Origin: Actinoallomurus sp040655075
GTDB lineage: Bacteria > Actinomycetota > Actinomycetes > Streptosporangiales > Streptosporangiaceae
Reading direction: 5' to 3'
Length of the DNA stretch: 64,000 nucleotides
NCBI RefSeq assembly: GCF_040655075.1
Contig: NZ_JBFAJC010000009.1
Location: 1 to 64,000, forward strand
The notes under the pieces were generated by a model. The model saw only the letters and a program-made list of their open reading frames with translations, had not been told where the DNA came from and made no database searches. Below, one piece after another: positions 50,713-59,823 of this stretch. Positions within the stretch are counted from its first letter, which is position 1; the number at the start of each line of letters is the position of its first letter. The translations under genes were made by a program, and so were the position numbers.

Positions 50713-51363
50713 ATGAAGATCCGCGTTGCCGTGGGCGTGGTGGCCCTGTTGTGCTGCGGGACGATCGGATTCGCGCGAGGCGGCGACGCCGCGACGACGG
50801 ATGGGCACGACGCCCCCTCGACGGTCGCCGCACCGCCCGACGCCCGGCGTGCGGACGGGCACGTCCGTCTCGCCGACGCCCTGCGGGCGCGGTCCGGGGG
50901 CACGGAGCGCGCTCAGCAGCCCACCTATCTCGGCCGGTTCCGGATTCACAGTTCCTTCAACAACCGGTGCCTCGACGCGGACCTGGGCACCATCAACGGA
51001 AACGGCACCAAGGTTCAGCTGTGGGACTGCATCGCCGCCAACAGGAACCAGTGGTGGTACGCATGGGGTTATGGCACCTATATCCGGTTCCAGAATGTCT
51101 ACAGCGGGCGTTTCCTGGACGCCGATCTCGGCACGATCAACGCGAACGGCACCAAGGTTCAGCTGTGGGACTTCATCAGCGGCAACAAGAACCAGTGGTG
51201 GCCGGTCATCAACTACGGCTCCTACTCGCGGATCGTCAGTTCATTCAGCAACCGGTACCTCGACGCGGATCTCGGCACGATCAACGCGAACGGCACCAAG
51301 GTTCAGCTGTGGGACTTCGTCAGCGGCAACCGGAACCAGTGGTGGTGGTTCGAGGGCTTCTAG
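50713..51363 (+). CDS. secreted three-repeat RICIN-type lectin
   Basis: A 216-residue exported protein. A signal segment (MKIRVAVGVVALLCC) is followed by a low-complexity linker (about 25-75) and a beta-trefoil of three near-identical repeats of 48 residues. Each contains LDADLGTIN(G/A)NGTKVQLWD and a closing NQWW. CC at the end of the hydrophobic core may form a lipobox-like site, but LLCCG is only a partial match. Carbohydrate or cell-wall binding is expected; no enzyme domain is attached. The repeats are very alike also at DNA level. Confidence 0.82.
   Translation: MKIRVAVGVVALLCCGTIGFARGGDAATTDGHDAPSTVAAPPDARRADGHVRLADALRARSGGTERAQQPTYLGRFRIHSSFNNRCLDADLGTINGNGTKVQLWDCIAANRNQWWYAWGYGTYIRFQNVYSGRFLDADLGTINANGTKVQLWDFISGNKNQWWPVINYGSYSRIVSSFSNRYLDADLGTINANGTKVQLWDFVSGNRNQWWWFEGF
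50971..51345 (+). repeat. three 144-bp tandem repeats encoding the trefoil lobes
   Basis: The repeat core begins at 50971, 51115 and 51259, exactly 144 bp apart. Repeats 2 and 3 share an unbroken 51-bp identical stretch (from GATCTCGGCACGATC to GTGGGACTTC). Such similarity within a beta-trefoil suggests recent duplication or gene conversion. Confidence 0.85.
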
Positions 51364-51459
51364 CCGCCGCCTCGCGGTAGCGCCGTGAGCGCTCCGTCAC
51401 CGGCCGGCCGAGTGGCCAAGAGGCCGGCCGGTGACGGGCGCATCGGCGAGGAGCCCCGC

Positions 51460-52353
51460 TCAGTGCCCCGCGTGGGTGTCGGCGGCGGCGCGGAGCAGAT
51501 CCACGAACGCGGACAGCGCGGGCCGATCGGCGAGCGGCTCCTTCACCACGACGAAGATGGACCGGACCGGCGTGGGCCGGATGATCGGAACGCACGCCAC
51601 CGCGCTGGCGGGCAGCAGCCCGAGCGCGAGCCGTGGCACCACGGTCACGCCGAGGCCGGTCGCGACGAAGGCCGCCGCGGCCACGTAGTCGTGGGCCTCC
51701 ACCACGAAGTCGGGCGTAAAGCCGGCCGCACCACACGCCTCGATGACCGTCTCCCGGCAGAGCGTGGTCGGCCACTCGTTGTCGATCCACTGCTCGCCGC
51801 TCAGCGCGCCCAGCTCGACGGTCTCCTCGGTGGCGAGCGGGTGGCCGGGCGGCAGGACCGCCACGAACGGATCGTCCAGCAGGTGGACGGCCCGCAACCC
51901 CGCGGGCACCTGGACCGTGTCGTCCATCACCATGATCTCGGCGTCACCCGCCTCACCGGTCAGGCCCTTGCCCAGCCGGAGCTCCAGGCGCACATCGGGA
52001 AAGCGTCCGTCGAACTCGGCGACGATGGGCGGGATGAGCACGGCCCCGGCGGTGGCGAAGTAACGCACGATCAGCCGCCGCGACTTGCCCACCCGCAGGT
52101 CGGACAGGGCGGTCTCCGCCTCGGCGATCTGCCGCTGGATCCGCCGGGCGTGCGAGGCGAGGAGCCGACCCTCCTCGGTAGGGCGGACGCCCCTGCCGTG
52201 ACGCTCCAGCAGCAGAGCGCCGGTCTCGCGCTGCAGCGCCGCGATGTGCTGGCTGATCGCCGAGGGCGTGTAGCCGAGGTGGGTGGCGGCCGCCTGGATG
52301 GAGCCGGTCTCCACGACGGAACGGAGTACCACGAGGCGGTGAACGTCGAGCAT
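51460..52353 (-). CDS. LysR family transcriptional regulator
   Basis: A 297-residue LysR protein: helix-turn-helix at about 5-60 (GSIQAAATHLGYTPSAISQH, LLLERHGRGVRPTEEG) and a periplasmic-binding-type effector domain (EIMVMDDTVQVPAGL, DPFVAVLPPGHPLA). It diverges from the Gfo/Idh/MocA oxidoreductase gene with an 83-bp gap and probably regulates it. An inverted pair AAGCG (52377-52381) and CGCTT (52397-52401) in the gap is a weak operator candidate. ATG 52353 fits family starts. Confidence 0.88.
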   Translation of the reverse strand: MLDVHRLVVLRSVVETGSIQAAATHLGYTPSAISQHIAALQRETGALLLERHGRGVRPTEEGRLLASHARRIQRQIAEAETALSDLRVGKSRRLIVRYFATAGAVLIPPIVAEFDGRFPDVRLELRLGKGLTGEAGDAEIMVMDDTVQVPAGLRAVHLLDDPFVAVLPPGHPLATEETVELGALSGEQWIDNEWPTTLCRETVIEACGAAGFTPDFVVEAHDYVAAAAFVATGLGVTVVPRLALGLLPASAVACVPIIRPTPVRSIFVVVKEPLADRPALSAFVDLLRAAADTHAGH

Positions 52354-52436
52354 GAGCGCACAATGTAGTGCCACTTAAGCGTCCGTCAGAAATCATCGCT
52401 TGTGCTGTCGTTTCGGGAGCGCCCAGAATCCACCGC

Positions 52437-53405
52437 ATGAGCAGCGAGAAGATCCTTCGTCTGGGTGTCATCGGCCTGGGCGCGATGGGGTCCGAGATGC
52501 TGGACGTGGCGGCGCGCCACCCGGAGTTCGACGTCGTGATGGCCGCCGACCCCAGCGCGCCGGCGCTCGACCGGGCCCGGGCGGCGCACCCGGCCGTCAC
52601 CTACGTCGCAGAGCCGGAGCGGCTGCTCGACGACGAGGGGCTCGACGCCGTCTACATCGCCTCGCCGCCCGCCACACACGCCGCCTTCGCCGTACGAGCC
52701 ATGAAGACGGGCAAGGCGGTATTCGCCGAGAAGCCGCTCGCGATCGACCTGGCCGAGGGCGAGGAGATGGTGGCGGTGGCGGCGGAGACCGGTGCGGTGA
52801 ACGCGCTGAACTTCGTGCTGTCCGACCGGAGCGCCGCGCTGGCGGTCGCCCGGGCCGTCCGGAACGGTGGGGCCGGGACGGTGCTCGGCGTGGAGATGCG
52901 GTTCGGATTCCCCGAGTGGCCGCGGTCGTTCCAACGGGACGCTCACTGGGTGGCGGGGCGTGCCCAGGGCGGGTTCCTTCGCGAGGTCGCCTCCCACTAC
53001 CTGTTCCTCACCGACCGGCTGCTCGGCGCGCTCTCACCCGTGCACACGCGGGTGGCGTACGGCCCGGCCGGCGAGGACACCGCCACGGGCCTGTTCCTCG
53101 CGGGCGACGTGCCGGTGCGGTTGTCCGGACAGGTCGCCGCCGGCCCGGAGACCTACGAGTGGACGCTTTACGGGAGCGACCGGTCGTATCGCATCACCGA
53201 CTGGGCGGAACTGTGGGTCGGTGAGTCGTCCGGCTGGACATGCGTGGAGCCGGACGGGCCGCGCGGCAGTGAGGAGACCCGCCTGAGCGAGTTCGCGCGG
53301 GCCGTCCGGGGAGCCGAGCACACTCTGGCCGACTTCGCCGCCGGCCTGCGGGTTCAGCGCATCGTCGAGCACTTCCACAGCGCACCGCACGCGCCGCTCG
53401 CATGA
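52437..53405 (+). CDS. Gfo/Idh/MocA family oxidoreductase
   Basis: A 322-residue NAD(P)-dependent dehydrogenase of the glucose-fructose oxidoreductase/inositol dehydrogenase family. The Rossmann start is GVIGLGAMGSEML; FAEKPLA is the conserved EKP motif; AVYIASPPATHAAF is the family's second fold signature. Substrates are usually sugars or cyclitols. Its catabolic partner genes are not nearby, so the substrate is unknown. ATG 52437; GGGAGC lies about 16 bases upstream. Confidence 0.87.
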   Translation: MSSEKILRLGVIGLGAMGSEMLDVAARHPEFDVVMAADPSAPALDRARAAHPAVTYVAEPERLLDDEGLDAVYIASPPATHAAFAVRAMKTGKAVFAEKPLAIDLAEGEEMVAVAAETGAVNALNFVLSDRSAALAVARAVRNGGAGTVLGVEMRFGFPEWPRSFQRDAHWVAGRAQGGFLREVASHYLFLTDRLLGALSPVHTRVAYGPAGEDTATGLFLAGDVPVRLSGQVAAGPETYEWTLYGSDRSYRITDWAELWVGESSGWTCVEPDGPRGSEETRLSEFARAVRGAEHTLADFAAGLRVQRIVEHFHSAPHAPLA

Positions 53406-53509
53406 CCACGGCGTGGTCGGCGCGATCGACGGTGTCGTGCGCATCCGGAGCGCTACTGCGTGACACCGTAGCCGTGCGCTCTCGTGCCCACGCCGGTGGC
53501 GTCACACCC

Positions 53510-54022
53510 TCAAGCAGCGGCGGTGGTCGCCGCAGGCGGGCGCACCATGAAGACGTCGATCGGGTCCTGGGCCTCCACGACGAATCCGTGTCGCTCGTAG
53601 AGCCGACGGGCGGCACTGCCCTGCAAGACGTTCAAGGCCACGGTCATGCCCTGCGCGTCCGTCCGCTCCAGCACCGCACGCAGGACGGCGGATCCCAGCC
53701 CTCGCCCCTGATGGCGCGGAGCGAGATAGAAGTGCTCCAGCCACTGCCTGCCGTCGGCGGGACGGACCGTGACGCATCCCGCGAGTTCGCGGTCGATCAT
53801 GATGATCGACGTGTACTGCGGGGAGAAGGAGTCCCGCAGCCGCTGCCGTACCCGGTGCTCGTCGTAGCGCCCAAGGCGTTCCAGATCCGCACGCATGACC
53901 GTGGCCCGCAACTCCGCGATCACCTCGACGTCCGCCGCGACCGCGGAACGCAGCGCCCACCCGGCCGTACGCGCCGACGTGCTCCCAGGCACGGCTTCCT
54001 CGGATTGCCCACCGTTCCCCAT
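53510..54022 (-). CDS. GNAT family N-acetyltransferase
   Basis: A 170-residue acetyltransferase with the acetyl-CoA loop APRHQGRGLGSAVL and the ALNVLQGSAARRLYERHGF C-terminal motif. The substrate is unknown. The start ATG 54022 overlaps the stop of the preceding GNAT gene (TGATG); the GTG at 54025 is an alternative. The two acetyltransferases are translationally coupled. Confidence 0.85.
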   Translation of the reverse strand: MGNGGQSEEAVPGSTSARTAGWALRSAVAADVEVIAELRATVMRADLERLGRYDEHRVRQRLRDSFSPQYTSIIMIDRELAGCVTVRPADGRQWLEHFYLAPRHQGRGLGSAVLRAVLERTDAQGMTVALNVLQGSAARRLYERHGFVVEAQDPIDVFMVRPPAATTAAA

Positions 54023-54585
54023 CACGCCGGCTCACCTTCCCAGTCGGCCCTGGTCAGCGCGTACTCGACCACGCCATGCTCGAAGCCCTCGATCGCGTCC
54101 AACTCGTCGCGGTGGAAGGTGCGTACGAGGGTCAGGCCGGCCTTCTCCATCACGCGCCGGGAGCCGAGATTGACCGTCATCGTCTCTGCGACCACCCGCT
54201 CCACCCCCAACTCGGTGAAACCCTTGCGGATCAGTGCGCGCGACCCCTCGGTGGCGTAACCCTTGCCCCAGGCGGACCTGCGCAGCCGATAGCCGAGCTC
54301 GATCTCGCCGTCACGTGGTTCGCTCACGTTCGGCCGGAAGTGGAACCAGCCCAGAAACCGCTCGGTGGCCTTCTCCTGCGCCACCCAGAACCCGAAACCT
54401 TCGAACCGCTCGTAGTAGTCGAGAAACCGCGGGATCCGGTCACGGATCTCCTCGCGAGGAGTCGGCCTGCCACCGGTGAGGAAGCGCATGACCTCAGGGT
54501 CACTGTCGAGCTCGACCAGATTGTCCTCGTCGCCCTCGGTGAAACGGCGCAGCGTCAAGCGGCTGGTCTCCAGGAAGATCGACAT
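54022..54585 (-). CDS. RimJ/RimL-type GNAT acetyltransferase
   Basis: A 187-residue protein of the Acetyltransf_3 group: ETSRLTLRRFTEGDEDNLVE at the start, the IELGYRLRRSAWGKGYATEG acetyl-CoA motif, and NLGSRRVMEKAGLTLVRTF. Members modify ribosomal proteins, antibiotics or metabolites; which of these cannot be judged. It overlaps the next GNAT gene. Confidence 0.87.
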   Translation of the reverse strand: MSIFLETSRLTLRRFTEGDEDNLVELDSDPEVMRFLTGGRPTPREEIRDRIPRFLDYYERFEGFGFWVAQEKATERFLGWFHFRPNVSEPRDGEIELGYRLRRSAWGKGYATEGSRALIRKGFTELGVERVVAETMTVNLGSRRVMEKAGLTLVRTFHRDELDAIEGFEHGVVEYALTRADWEGEPA

Positions 54586-54648
54586 TTCTCGATTATCGCG
54601 TGTCCGAGACCGCGTGCTCGCACCGCGGTCGCGACCGCCATCGTCCGG

Positions 54649-55182
54649 TCAGCGCTGGGCGACGTCTCGGAACACGACCCAGCGCATGACGCTGTACATA
54701 TAGACCGCCTCGCACAGGCCCGCGATGATCCGGGCCAGATGGTACTCCAGGCCCAGCCAGGCGAGGCCGGCGCCGACGCCGAAAATGAACGCGACGTAGT
54801 TGATTCCGATGGCCACCAGATACAAGACGACCTGCGGCCCGGCCGGGGCGTGCGAACGGAAATTGAGGCGGCGGTTCAACAGGAAGCTCAGCCCGAACGC
54901 CAGCAGATAGGCCGAGGTGATGGCCAGCGGCAACGGCCAGCCGAAGGCACTACGGAACACCGTCAGCAGTCCGAGGTCGATCGTGAACGTCAGCCCGTTG
55001 ATGAGCGCATAACCCAGGAAGCTGGCCGCGACGACGCGGGACAGGCCGAAGGGCAACCTACGCACGACGACGACCATGAACGCCTGGAAGCGCCCCTGGC
55101 CCGCACCGGTGACGGCGTGACCGGCAGCCTTGGACCGCTGGTCCTGGGCGGCGGAGACGGCCGTGTCATCGCGAAGGCTCAC
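54649..55182 (-). CDS. GtrA family membrane protein
   Basis: A 177-residue protein with four transmembrane helices and GtrA features (VAASFLGYALINGLTFTID, SFLLNRRLNFRS, MRWVVFRD). GtrA proteins are linked to polyprenyl-phosphate sugar flipping in surface polysaccharide synthesis. GTG 55182 has GGGAG eight bases upstream; a TTG directly before it is also possible. The N-terminal 40 residues are cytosolic and variable. Confidence 0.85.
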   Translation of the reverse strand: MSLRDDTAVSAAQDQRSKAAGHAVTGAGQGRFQAFMVVVVRRLPFGLSRVVAASFLGYALINGLTFTIDLGLLTVFRSAFGWPLPLAITSAYLLAFGLSFLLNRRLNFRSHAPAGPQVVLYLVAIGINYVAFIFGVGAGLAWLGLEYHLARIIAGLCEAVYMYSVMRWVVFRDVAQR

Positions 55183-55309
55183 CAACAGAACTCCCTGAAC
55201 GTAGTGGCTCTAGACACGCTAGAGGCCTCCGGTCAGCCGCACCTCAACTCCAAGAACGATTTGGGGTCCGCCGCAGGACGTAGGCCACCGCAGACCTTTG
55301 GGACGGCGG

Positions 55310-56989
55310 TCAGCCGATCGGCATGGTGACGGCGATGGGCCAGGCCAGCAGGACGCCGCCGACGATGGCGGTCAGCCATACCGGTGCCCGGAGTGCGCGC
55401 AGGGCGGCGGCCTGGACGCCCTGCCAGACCAGCAACGCGGCGAGGAGCGGCGCCACCAGCAGGACGAGCGCCGGGGCGATGCCCAGGAGGCCGGCCACGC
55501 CCAGGCCGGCCAGCGCGCCGGCGGCGGTCCAGGCGTGGATCATCGTCGCGGCGAGCCGGTCGTACCCGGCGCACAGCGCCTCGACTCCGCCGAAGGTCGC
55601 GGCGGCGCACGCGGCGACCGCGATGAGGGCCCAGGGCCGCGGGCCGACGGGGACGGCGTGCGCCCAGCCCAGCTGCGCCGGGACGGCGAAGGACACCACC
55701 GTCAGCAGGACCAGGGCGACGGCCGCCCCGGCGGTCACCGGCCACGCGCGCCCGCCGCCGCTTCCCACGCCGCCGCTTCCCACGCCGCCGCTTCCCACGC
55801 CGCCGCTTCCCACGCCGCCGCTTCCCACGCCGCCGTTTCCGGCGTCGGCACGTCTGGCGAACAGTGCGACGGCCAGTGTCACGACGCCGATGACGCCGAA
55901 GAACCCGGCGAGCGGACCGGCCACGGCGAGCGGCAGCAGGTGCCGGGGGATCACCGCCATCGCCGCCACGGCCGTCAGGACGGCGCCCGCCGGGACACCG
56001 AGCGCGAGGGGGAGCGGGAGCCGGCGGCGGTCGCGGCCCGGCCCTGCGGGCCGCCTCAGGAGAACGGAGGCGATCGCGCCGAAGCTCAGTACGGCCGCCA
56101 GATGCAGCAGCATCGCCGATCCGGCGCGCTGCACGGGCCGGATGCCCACCCCGTGGCCGCCGGTGGCGGAGTGGCCGAAGGACGCGTCGAACCAGTCCGC
56201 GACCTCACGGTGGGTGCGCGGGCTGAAGAGCACACTGACGTGTTCGACACCGCCGACGAGCACCGCACGGCGGGCGGTCCCGGCTCGCGGATCGCCGTAC
56301 GTCGCTCCGGCGCGCCCCTGCGGAAAGGCGGCCCGCAGCATGTCGACGGCGCCCTCGCGGTATCCCGGGAACTCCAGGCCGCCGGCGAGCAGGAGCAGGT
56401 CCCGGGGGCGCGACGCGGAGCCGGTCGGCGACATCAGCCCCTGGGAGACGGCCACGGTGGCGCGGATGTCCGGATGCGCGGTGGCATACCGCAGGACCGC
56501 GGCGGCGCCCATCGAGTGACCGAGGAGGCCGATCCGCGCACCGTCCACCCAGGGCATGGCCCGCAGATGCCCGACGGCGACGTCCAGGTCGCGGGCGAGC
56601 CGCGCGTCGGCGGCCGGGCCGTCTCCGGCGTCGGGCAGCCGTTCGGTGTTCGCGCCACCGCCGGCGAGGTCGACCAGCTCCACCGCGTATCCGCGGTGTG
56701 TGAGGGTGTCCGCGAGGCCCCGCATGAGCTGCTTGCTCGCGGCGAGACCGTGCGCGACCACCACACCGGGGAGCCGGCCCGTCGTTCCCGTGGGCCGGAC
56801 GACCTCGACCGGCACTCCGGCCACCACGGCGGAGCTCCGCTCGATGCCCCGGTCCGCCGTGGCCAGGCCCACGACCCCGACCGCCGCGGACACCAGGGAG
56901 ATCAGCAAGGCCACGACGCGGAGCGGCGTGAGAACCGGTCGGTCCGCTCGCGCGCGGTCCGCTTCGGCCGCCTGCCGACGCGGCCCCAC
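55310..56989 (-). CDS. membrane-anchored alpha/beta hydrolase with multi-helix tail
   Basis: A 559-residue protein. After one N-terminal helix (about 20-42) comes a hydrolase domain with VVVAHGLAASKQ, GLLGHSMGAAA (nucleophile serine) and GGVEHVSV (histidine). The C-terminal half holds about eight membrane helices, interrupted by a GSGGV-repeat linker of about 30 residues encoded by a 15-bp minisatellite. GTG 56989 is preferred for AAGGAAG directly upstream; ATG 57070 has no such site. The linker length probably varies between strains. The function is unknown. Confidence 0.78.
   Translation of the reverse strand: MGPRRQAAEADRARADRPVLTPLRVVALLISLVSAAVGVVGLATADRGIERSSAVVAGVPVEVVRPTGTTGRLPGVVVAHGLAASKQLMRGLADTLTHRGYAVELVDLAGGGANTERLPDAGDGPAADARLARDLDVAVGHLRAMPWVDGARIGLLGHSMGAAAVLRYATAHPDIRATVAVSQGLMSPTGSASRPRDLLLLAGGLEFPGYREGAVDMLRAAFPQGRAGATYGDPRAGTARRAVLVGGVEHVSVLFSPRTHREVADWFDASFGHSATGGHGVGIRPVQRAGSAMLLHLAAVLSFGAIASVLLRRPAGPGRDRRRLPLPLALGVPAGAVLTAVAAMAVIPRHLLPLAVAGPLAGFFGVIGVVTLAVALFARRADAGNGGVGSGGVGSGGVGSGGVGSGGVGSGGGRAWPVTAGAAVALVLLTVVSFAVPAQLGWAHAVPVGPRPWALIAVAACAAATFGGVEALCAGYDRLAATMIHAWTAAGALAGLGVAGLLGIAPALVLLVAPLLAALLVWQGVQAAALRALRAPVWLTAIVGGVLLAWPIAVTMPIG
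55754..55843. repeat. 15-bp minisatellite inside the hydrolase gene
   Basis: GCCGCCGCTTCCCAC is repeated five times without error (55754-55828) and a sixth time imperfectly (55829-55843). On the coding (minus) strand it encodes the pentapeptide VGSGG. Because the unit is a multiple of three, copy-number change keeps the frame. Confidence 0.95.
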
Positions 56990-57165
56990 GTCTTCCTTGA
57001 TCTCCAAAGTCCGTCCTCTGCCGATCGAGCGCCCCCCGCTGCCCGGGCACCTGGAGGAACAGTTGCCCATGATCCGGCTCGTCGGAGGACGCGGAACCTA
57101 TATTCGTCGCTTTATGACGCCTCGGTCGGGTCGGGAGGTTCGAGGCTGCCGGAGCCAGGTAGCCG

Positions 57166-58260
57166 GTGAGCAACGAGCGTGAAGAGCGCGCGCCGGCTTC
57201 ACACGCTCTTGCCGGTGAGTGGATACGCCATGATGGTCCGGTGATATCGCCTGGCGTGTCGACGACCGACTACCACACCGCTGGGGAACCGTTCCGAATC
57301 GTGGCGGACCCGCCGGTGGCGCTGCCCGGGGTCACCGTCGCGGACCGGCGGATGCGCGCGCTGAACAGCCCGGACGCCCAAGGGCTACGGGAACTGCTGT
57401 GCTTCGAGCCGCGCGGGCACGCCGACATGTACGGCGGATTCCTGGTACCTCCGGACGACGAGGGCGCCGACCTGGGCGTGCTGTTCTGGCACAAGGACGG
57501 CTTCTCCACCGCCTGCGGGCACGGCACCATCGCCCTCGGCGTCTGGGCGGTGGACACCGGGCTGGTGCAGGCTCCGCGGGACGGCACCGTCGACGTCGTC
57601 ATCGACGTCCCGTCGGGGCGGGTCACCGCGCGCGTGCACCGCGACAGCGGGCGCACCGTGGCCGTCGACTTCATCAACGTGCCCAGCTACGTGCTCGCCC
57701 GCGACATCACGCTGAGCACATCCCGCGGCGACGTCGCCGTCACCGTCAGCTACGGCGGGGCCATCTACGCCGGCATCGACGCCACCAGCGTCGGCCTGGC
57801 CGTGAGTCCGTCGCACTACCGAGACCTCATCACCATCGGCCGCGAGGTCAAATCGATGCTGGACGACAGCGAGCACGCCGTACATCCCAGCGATCCCCGG
57901 CTCGGCGGGATCTACGGCACGATCCTGTACGAGGACTTCGGTACCGTCGACGGCCAGGTGCACCAGCGCAACGTGACGGTCTTCGCCGACGGTGAGGTCG
58001 ACCGCTCACCCTGCGGATCCGGCACCTGCGCCCGGCTGGCCGTCCTCGCCGAGCAGGGCCGCGTGGCGCCGGCGGGTCCGACCCTGCGCCACGAGTCGAT
58101 CGTCGGGTCCCTGTTCACCGGCACCGTCGTGGCCACCACCACTGCCGCCGGCCGCCCGGCCGTCGTCCCGCAGGTCACCGGCATGGCCTACCGGACCGGT
58201 GAGCACACGTTCGTCGTCGACTCCGCCGACCCGCTGCTCCCCGGGTTCGTGCTCCGGTGA
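57166..58260 (+). CDS. proline racemase / hydroxyproline epimerase family protein
   Basis: A 364-residue member of the proline racemase family. Both catalytic cysteines are present: Cys117 (ACGHGTIALG) and Cys283 (RSPCGSGTCAR). This argues for racemase or epimerase activity and against the dehydratase subgroup, in which the second cysteine is replaced. It overlaps the ornithine-cyclodeaminase-like gene by four bases (GTGA). Together they could convert a (hydroxy)proline isomer. GTG 57166 has AGG upstream, but the family core begins near residue 32, so GTG 57259 is a possible start. Confidence 0.85.
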   Translation: MSNEREERAPASHALAGEWIRHDGPVISPGVSTTDYHTAGEPFRIVADPPVALPGVTVADRRMRALNSPDAQGLRELLCFEPRGHADMYGGFLVPPDDEGADLGVLFWHKDGFSTACGHGTIALGVWAVDTGLVQAPRDGTVDVVIDVPSGRVTARVHRDSGRTVAVDFINVPSYVLARDITLSTSRGDVAVTVSYGGAIYAGIDATSVGLAVSPSHYRDLITIGREVKSMLDDSEHAVHPSDPRLGGIYGTILYEDFGTVDGQVHQRNVTVFADGEVDRSPCGSGTCARLAVLAEQGRVAPAGPTLRHESIVGSLFTGTVVATTTAAGRPAVVPQVTGMAYRTGEHTFVVDSADPLLPGFVLR

Positions 58261-59198
58261 ACGCCCCGCTGGTCCTCGACGCCGACGCGGTGCGCGCCGC
58301 CTGCGGCCCCGTCGACGCCGTCGAGGCGATCACCGCTGCCCTCGTCTCCGGACTCGACCCCGCCGCCGACCTGCCCCGCCACGCCGTTCCCCTGGGCGCG
58401 GGCCAGTTCCTGCTCATGCCGTCGGAGAGTTCTCGCTCGGGGGCACACGTGGGGATCAAGGTGGCGACCGTGGCGCCCGGCAATCCCGCCCGAGGCCTTC
58501 CGCGCATCCAGGCGTCCTACCTGCTCTTCGACGCGGACTCCCTCAACCTGGTCGCGGTGCTCGACGGCACGGCGCTGACCGCGCTGCGCACGCCCGCGGT
58601 GTCCGTGGCGGCCGTTCGACCGCGGTTGCTGGCCGCATCCGGCCCCCTGCGACTGGCGGTATTCGGCGCCGGACCCCAGGCGCACGGGCACGTCGCGACC
58701 CTGGCCGCAGCACTGACACCGCACAGGTCGCTCGAGACCGTGACTCACATCGTCCGAGACACCCGGGCCAAGCCCGCCGACGGCGCGGACGTCGTCGCCC
58801 TGAACAGCCCGCAGGCAGACGACGTGCTACGCGCAGCGGACGTCATAGTATGCGCCACCTCGGCCCGGACCCCCCTGTTCGACGCCGATCTGGTCCTCGA
58901 CACCGCCGTCGTCATCGCCGTCGGCTCCCACGAACCGGACGCCCGGGAGGTCCCCGCCGCGCTGTGTGCCCGCGCCACGGTCGTCGTCGAAGACATCGCC
59001 ACCGCACTCCGTGAGGCCGGCGACGTCTGCCTGGCGCTTCACGAAGGCGCCCTGCAAACGCAAGAACTCGTGCCGATGCGCGACGTCGTCACCGGGCACA
59101 CCAGCCCCGCGTCCGACCGTCCGCTGCTGTTCAAGAGCGTCGGCATGTCCTGGCAGGACCTCGTCACCGCCGAGGCCGTCCTGGCCAGAGCCGGCTGA
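58257..59198 (+). CDS. ornithine cyclodeaminase / mu-crystallin family reductase
   Basis: A 313-residue NAD(P)-binding protein. FLLMPSESSRSGAHVGIKVAT has the substrate-contact lysine (about 68), LTALRTPAVS and VFGAGPQAHGH follow, and HEPDAREVP closes the cofactor site. The family includes ornithine cyclodeaminase, alanine dehydrogenase and pyrroline-2-carboxylate reductase. Coupling to a proline racemase-type gene favours a pyrroline-2-carboxylate or ketimine reductase role. The nucleotide loop is GAGPQA rather than the more usual GTGxQA. Confidence 0.86.
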   Translation: MNAPLVLDADAVRAACGPVDAVEAITAALVSGLDPAADLPRHAVPLGAGQFLLMPSESSRSGAHVGIKVATVAPGNPARGLPRIQASYLLFDADSLNLVAVLDGTALTALRTPAVSVAAVRPRLLAASGPLRLAVFGAGPQAHGHVATLAAALTPHRSLETVTHIVRDTRAKPADGADVVALNSPQADDVLRAADVIVCATSARTPLFDADLVLDTAVVIAVGSHEPDAREVPAALCARATVVVEDIATALREAGDVCLALHEGALQTQELVPMRDVVTGHTSPASDRPLLFKSVGMSWQDLVTAEAVLARAG

Positions 59199-59228
59199 CC
59201 CTGCCGCTCGGACATCGCGACAGGTAGG

Positions 59229-59609
59229 TCAGGGGATGTCGATCCGGACCAGATAGCCGACGAACGCCAGCTCATCGCGTGCCGGCGTCCAGCCGTCGGC
59301 CGAAGTCACCGCGCTGATTGCGGCCGAGCCCGCCACGGGATAAAGCGTCCGTGACTCCCCTCCCGGCCGTGGCGCATACCGGCAGTGCACCGCGGTAATC
59401 CGGCTGACTTTTGCCCGCGTGACCGGGGTCTCCTCCGACAGGCCGCCATGGTGCTCTTCCGCGGCGTCCACCGTGCCCGCGACACCGCTGCCGAGGACCG
59501 ATGCCAGCCACCCTGATTCCACTTCGCGAAGTGTCCAGGACACCTCCGAACCGACCGTGAACGGTTCACCGCAGCACTGCATCTGCCAGCTATCGACCCA
59601 AACGGTCAT
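59229..59609 (-). CDS. uncharacterised protein (DUF6578-like)
   Basis: A protein of about 126 residues beginning MTVWVDSWQMQCCGEPFTVG, then VSWTL. The WQMQCCGEPF motif with adjacent cysteines resembles actinobacterial DUF6578 proteins as I remember them; that name is not verified. The frame is open upstream to 59810, but the recognisable part starts at 59609. No signal peptide or membrane segment. Function unknown. Confidence 0.55.
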   Translation of the reverse strand: MTVWVDSWQMQCCGEPFTVGSEVSWTLREVESGWLASVLGSGVAGTVDAAEEHHGGLSEETPVTRAKVSRITAVHCRYAPRPGGESRTLYPVAGSAAISAVTSADGWTPARDELAFVGYLVRIDIP

Positions 59610-59823
59610 CTCCACGGAACGAGTCTGCCCGACCGCGCTCAGCTTCTCGACCCGGTATCCGCTCATGCCGCTGGGGTCCGACAGTCCCTGCGGCCTGTGG
59701 TGCGCGTGCCAAGCGCTACGCATCGCCGACGACGGGCACCGGTCGAACGCATCCGGGAGCCGTGACCGGAGACGAGGCGGTTGATCGACGGCCGAGCGCC
59801 TTCCCACCACCCGTGTGAGGAGA

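Noticed and set aside
52377..52401. LysR box between the divergent LysR and oxidoreductase genes
   Set aside because: The AAGCG/CGCTT pair is short and its 15-nt spacing does not match the usual T-N11-A pattern well; kept only as a mention.
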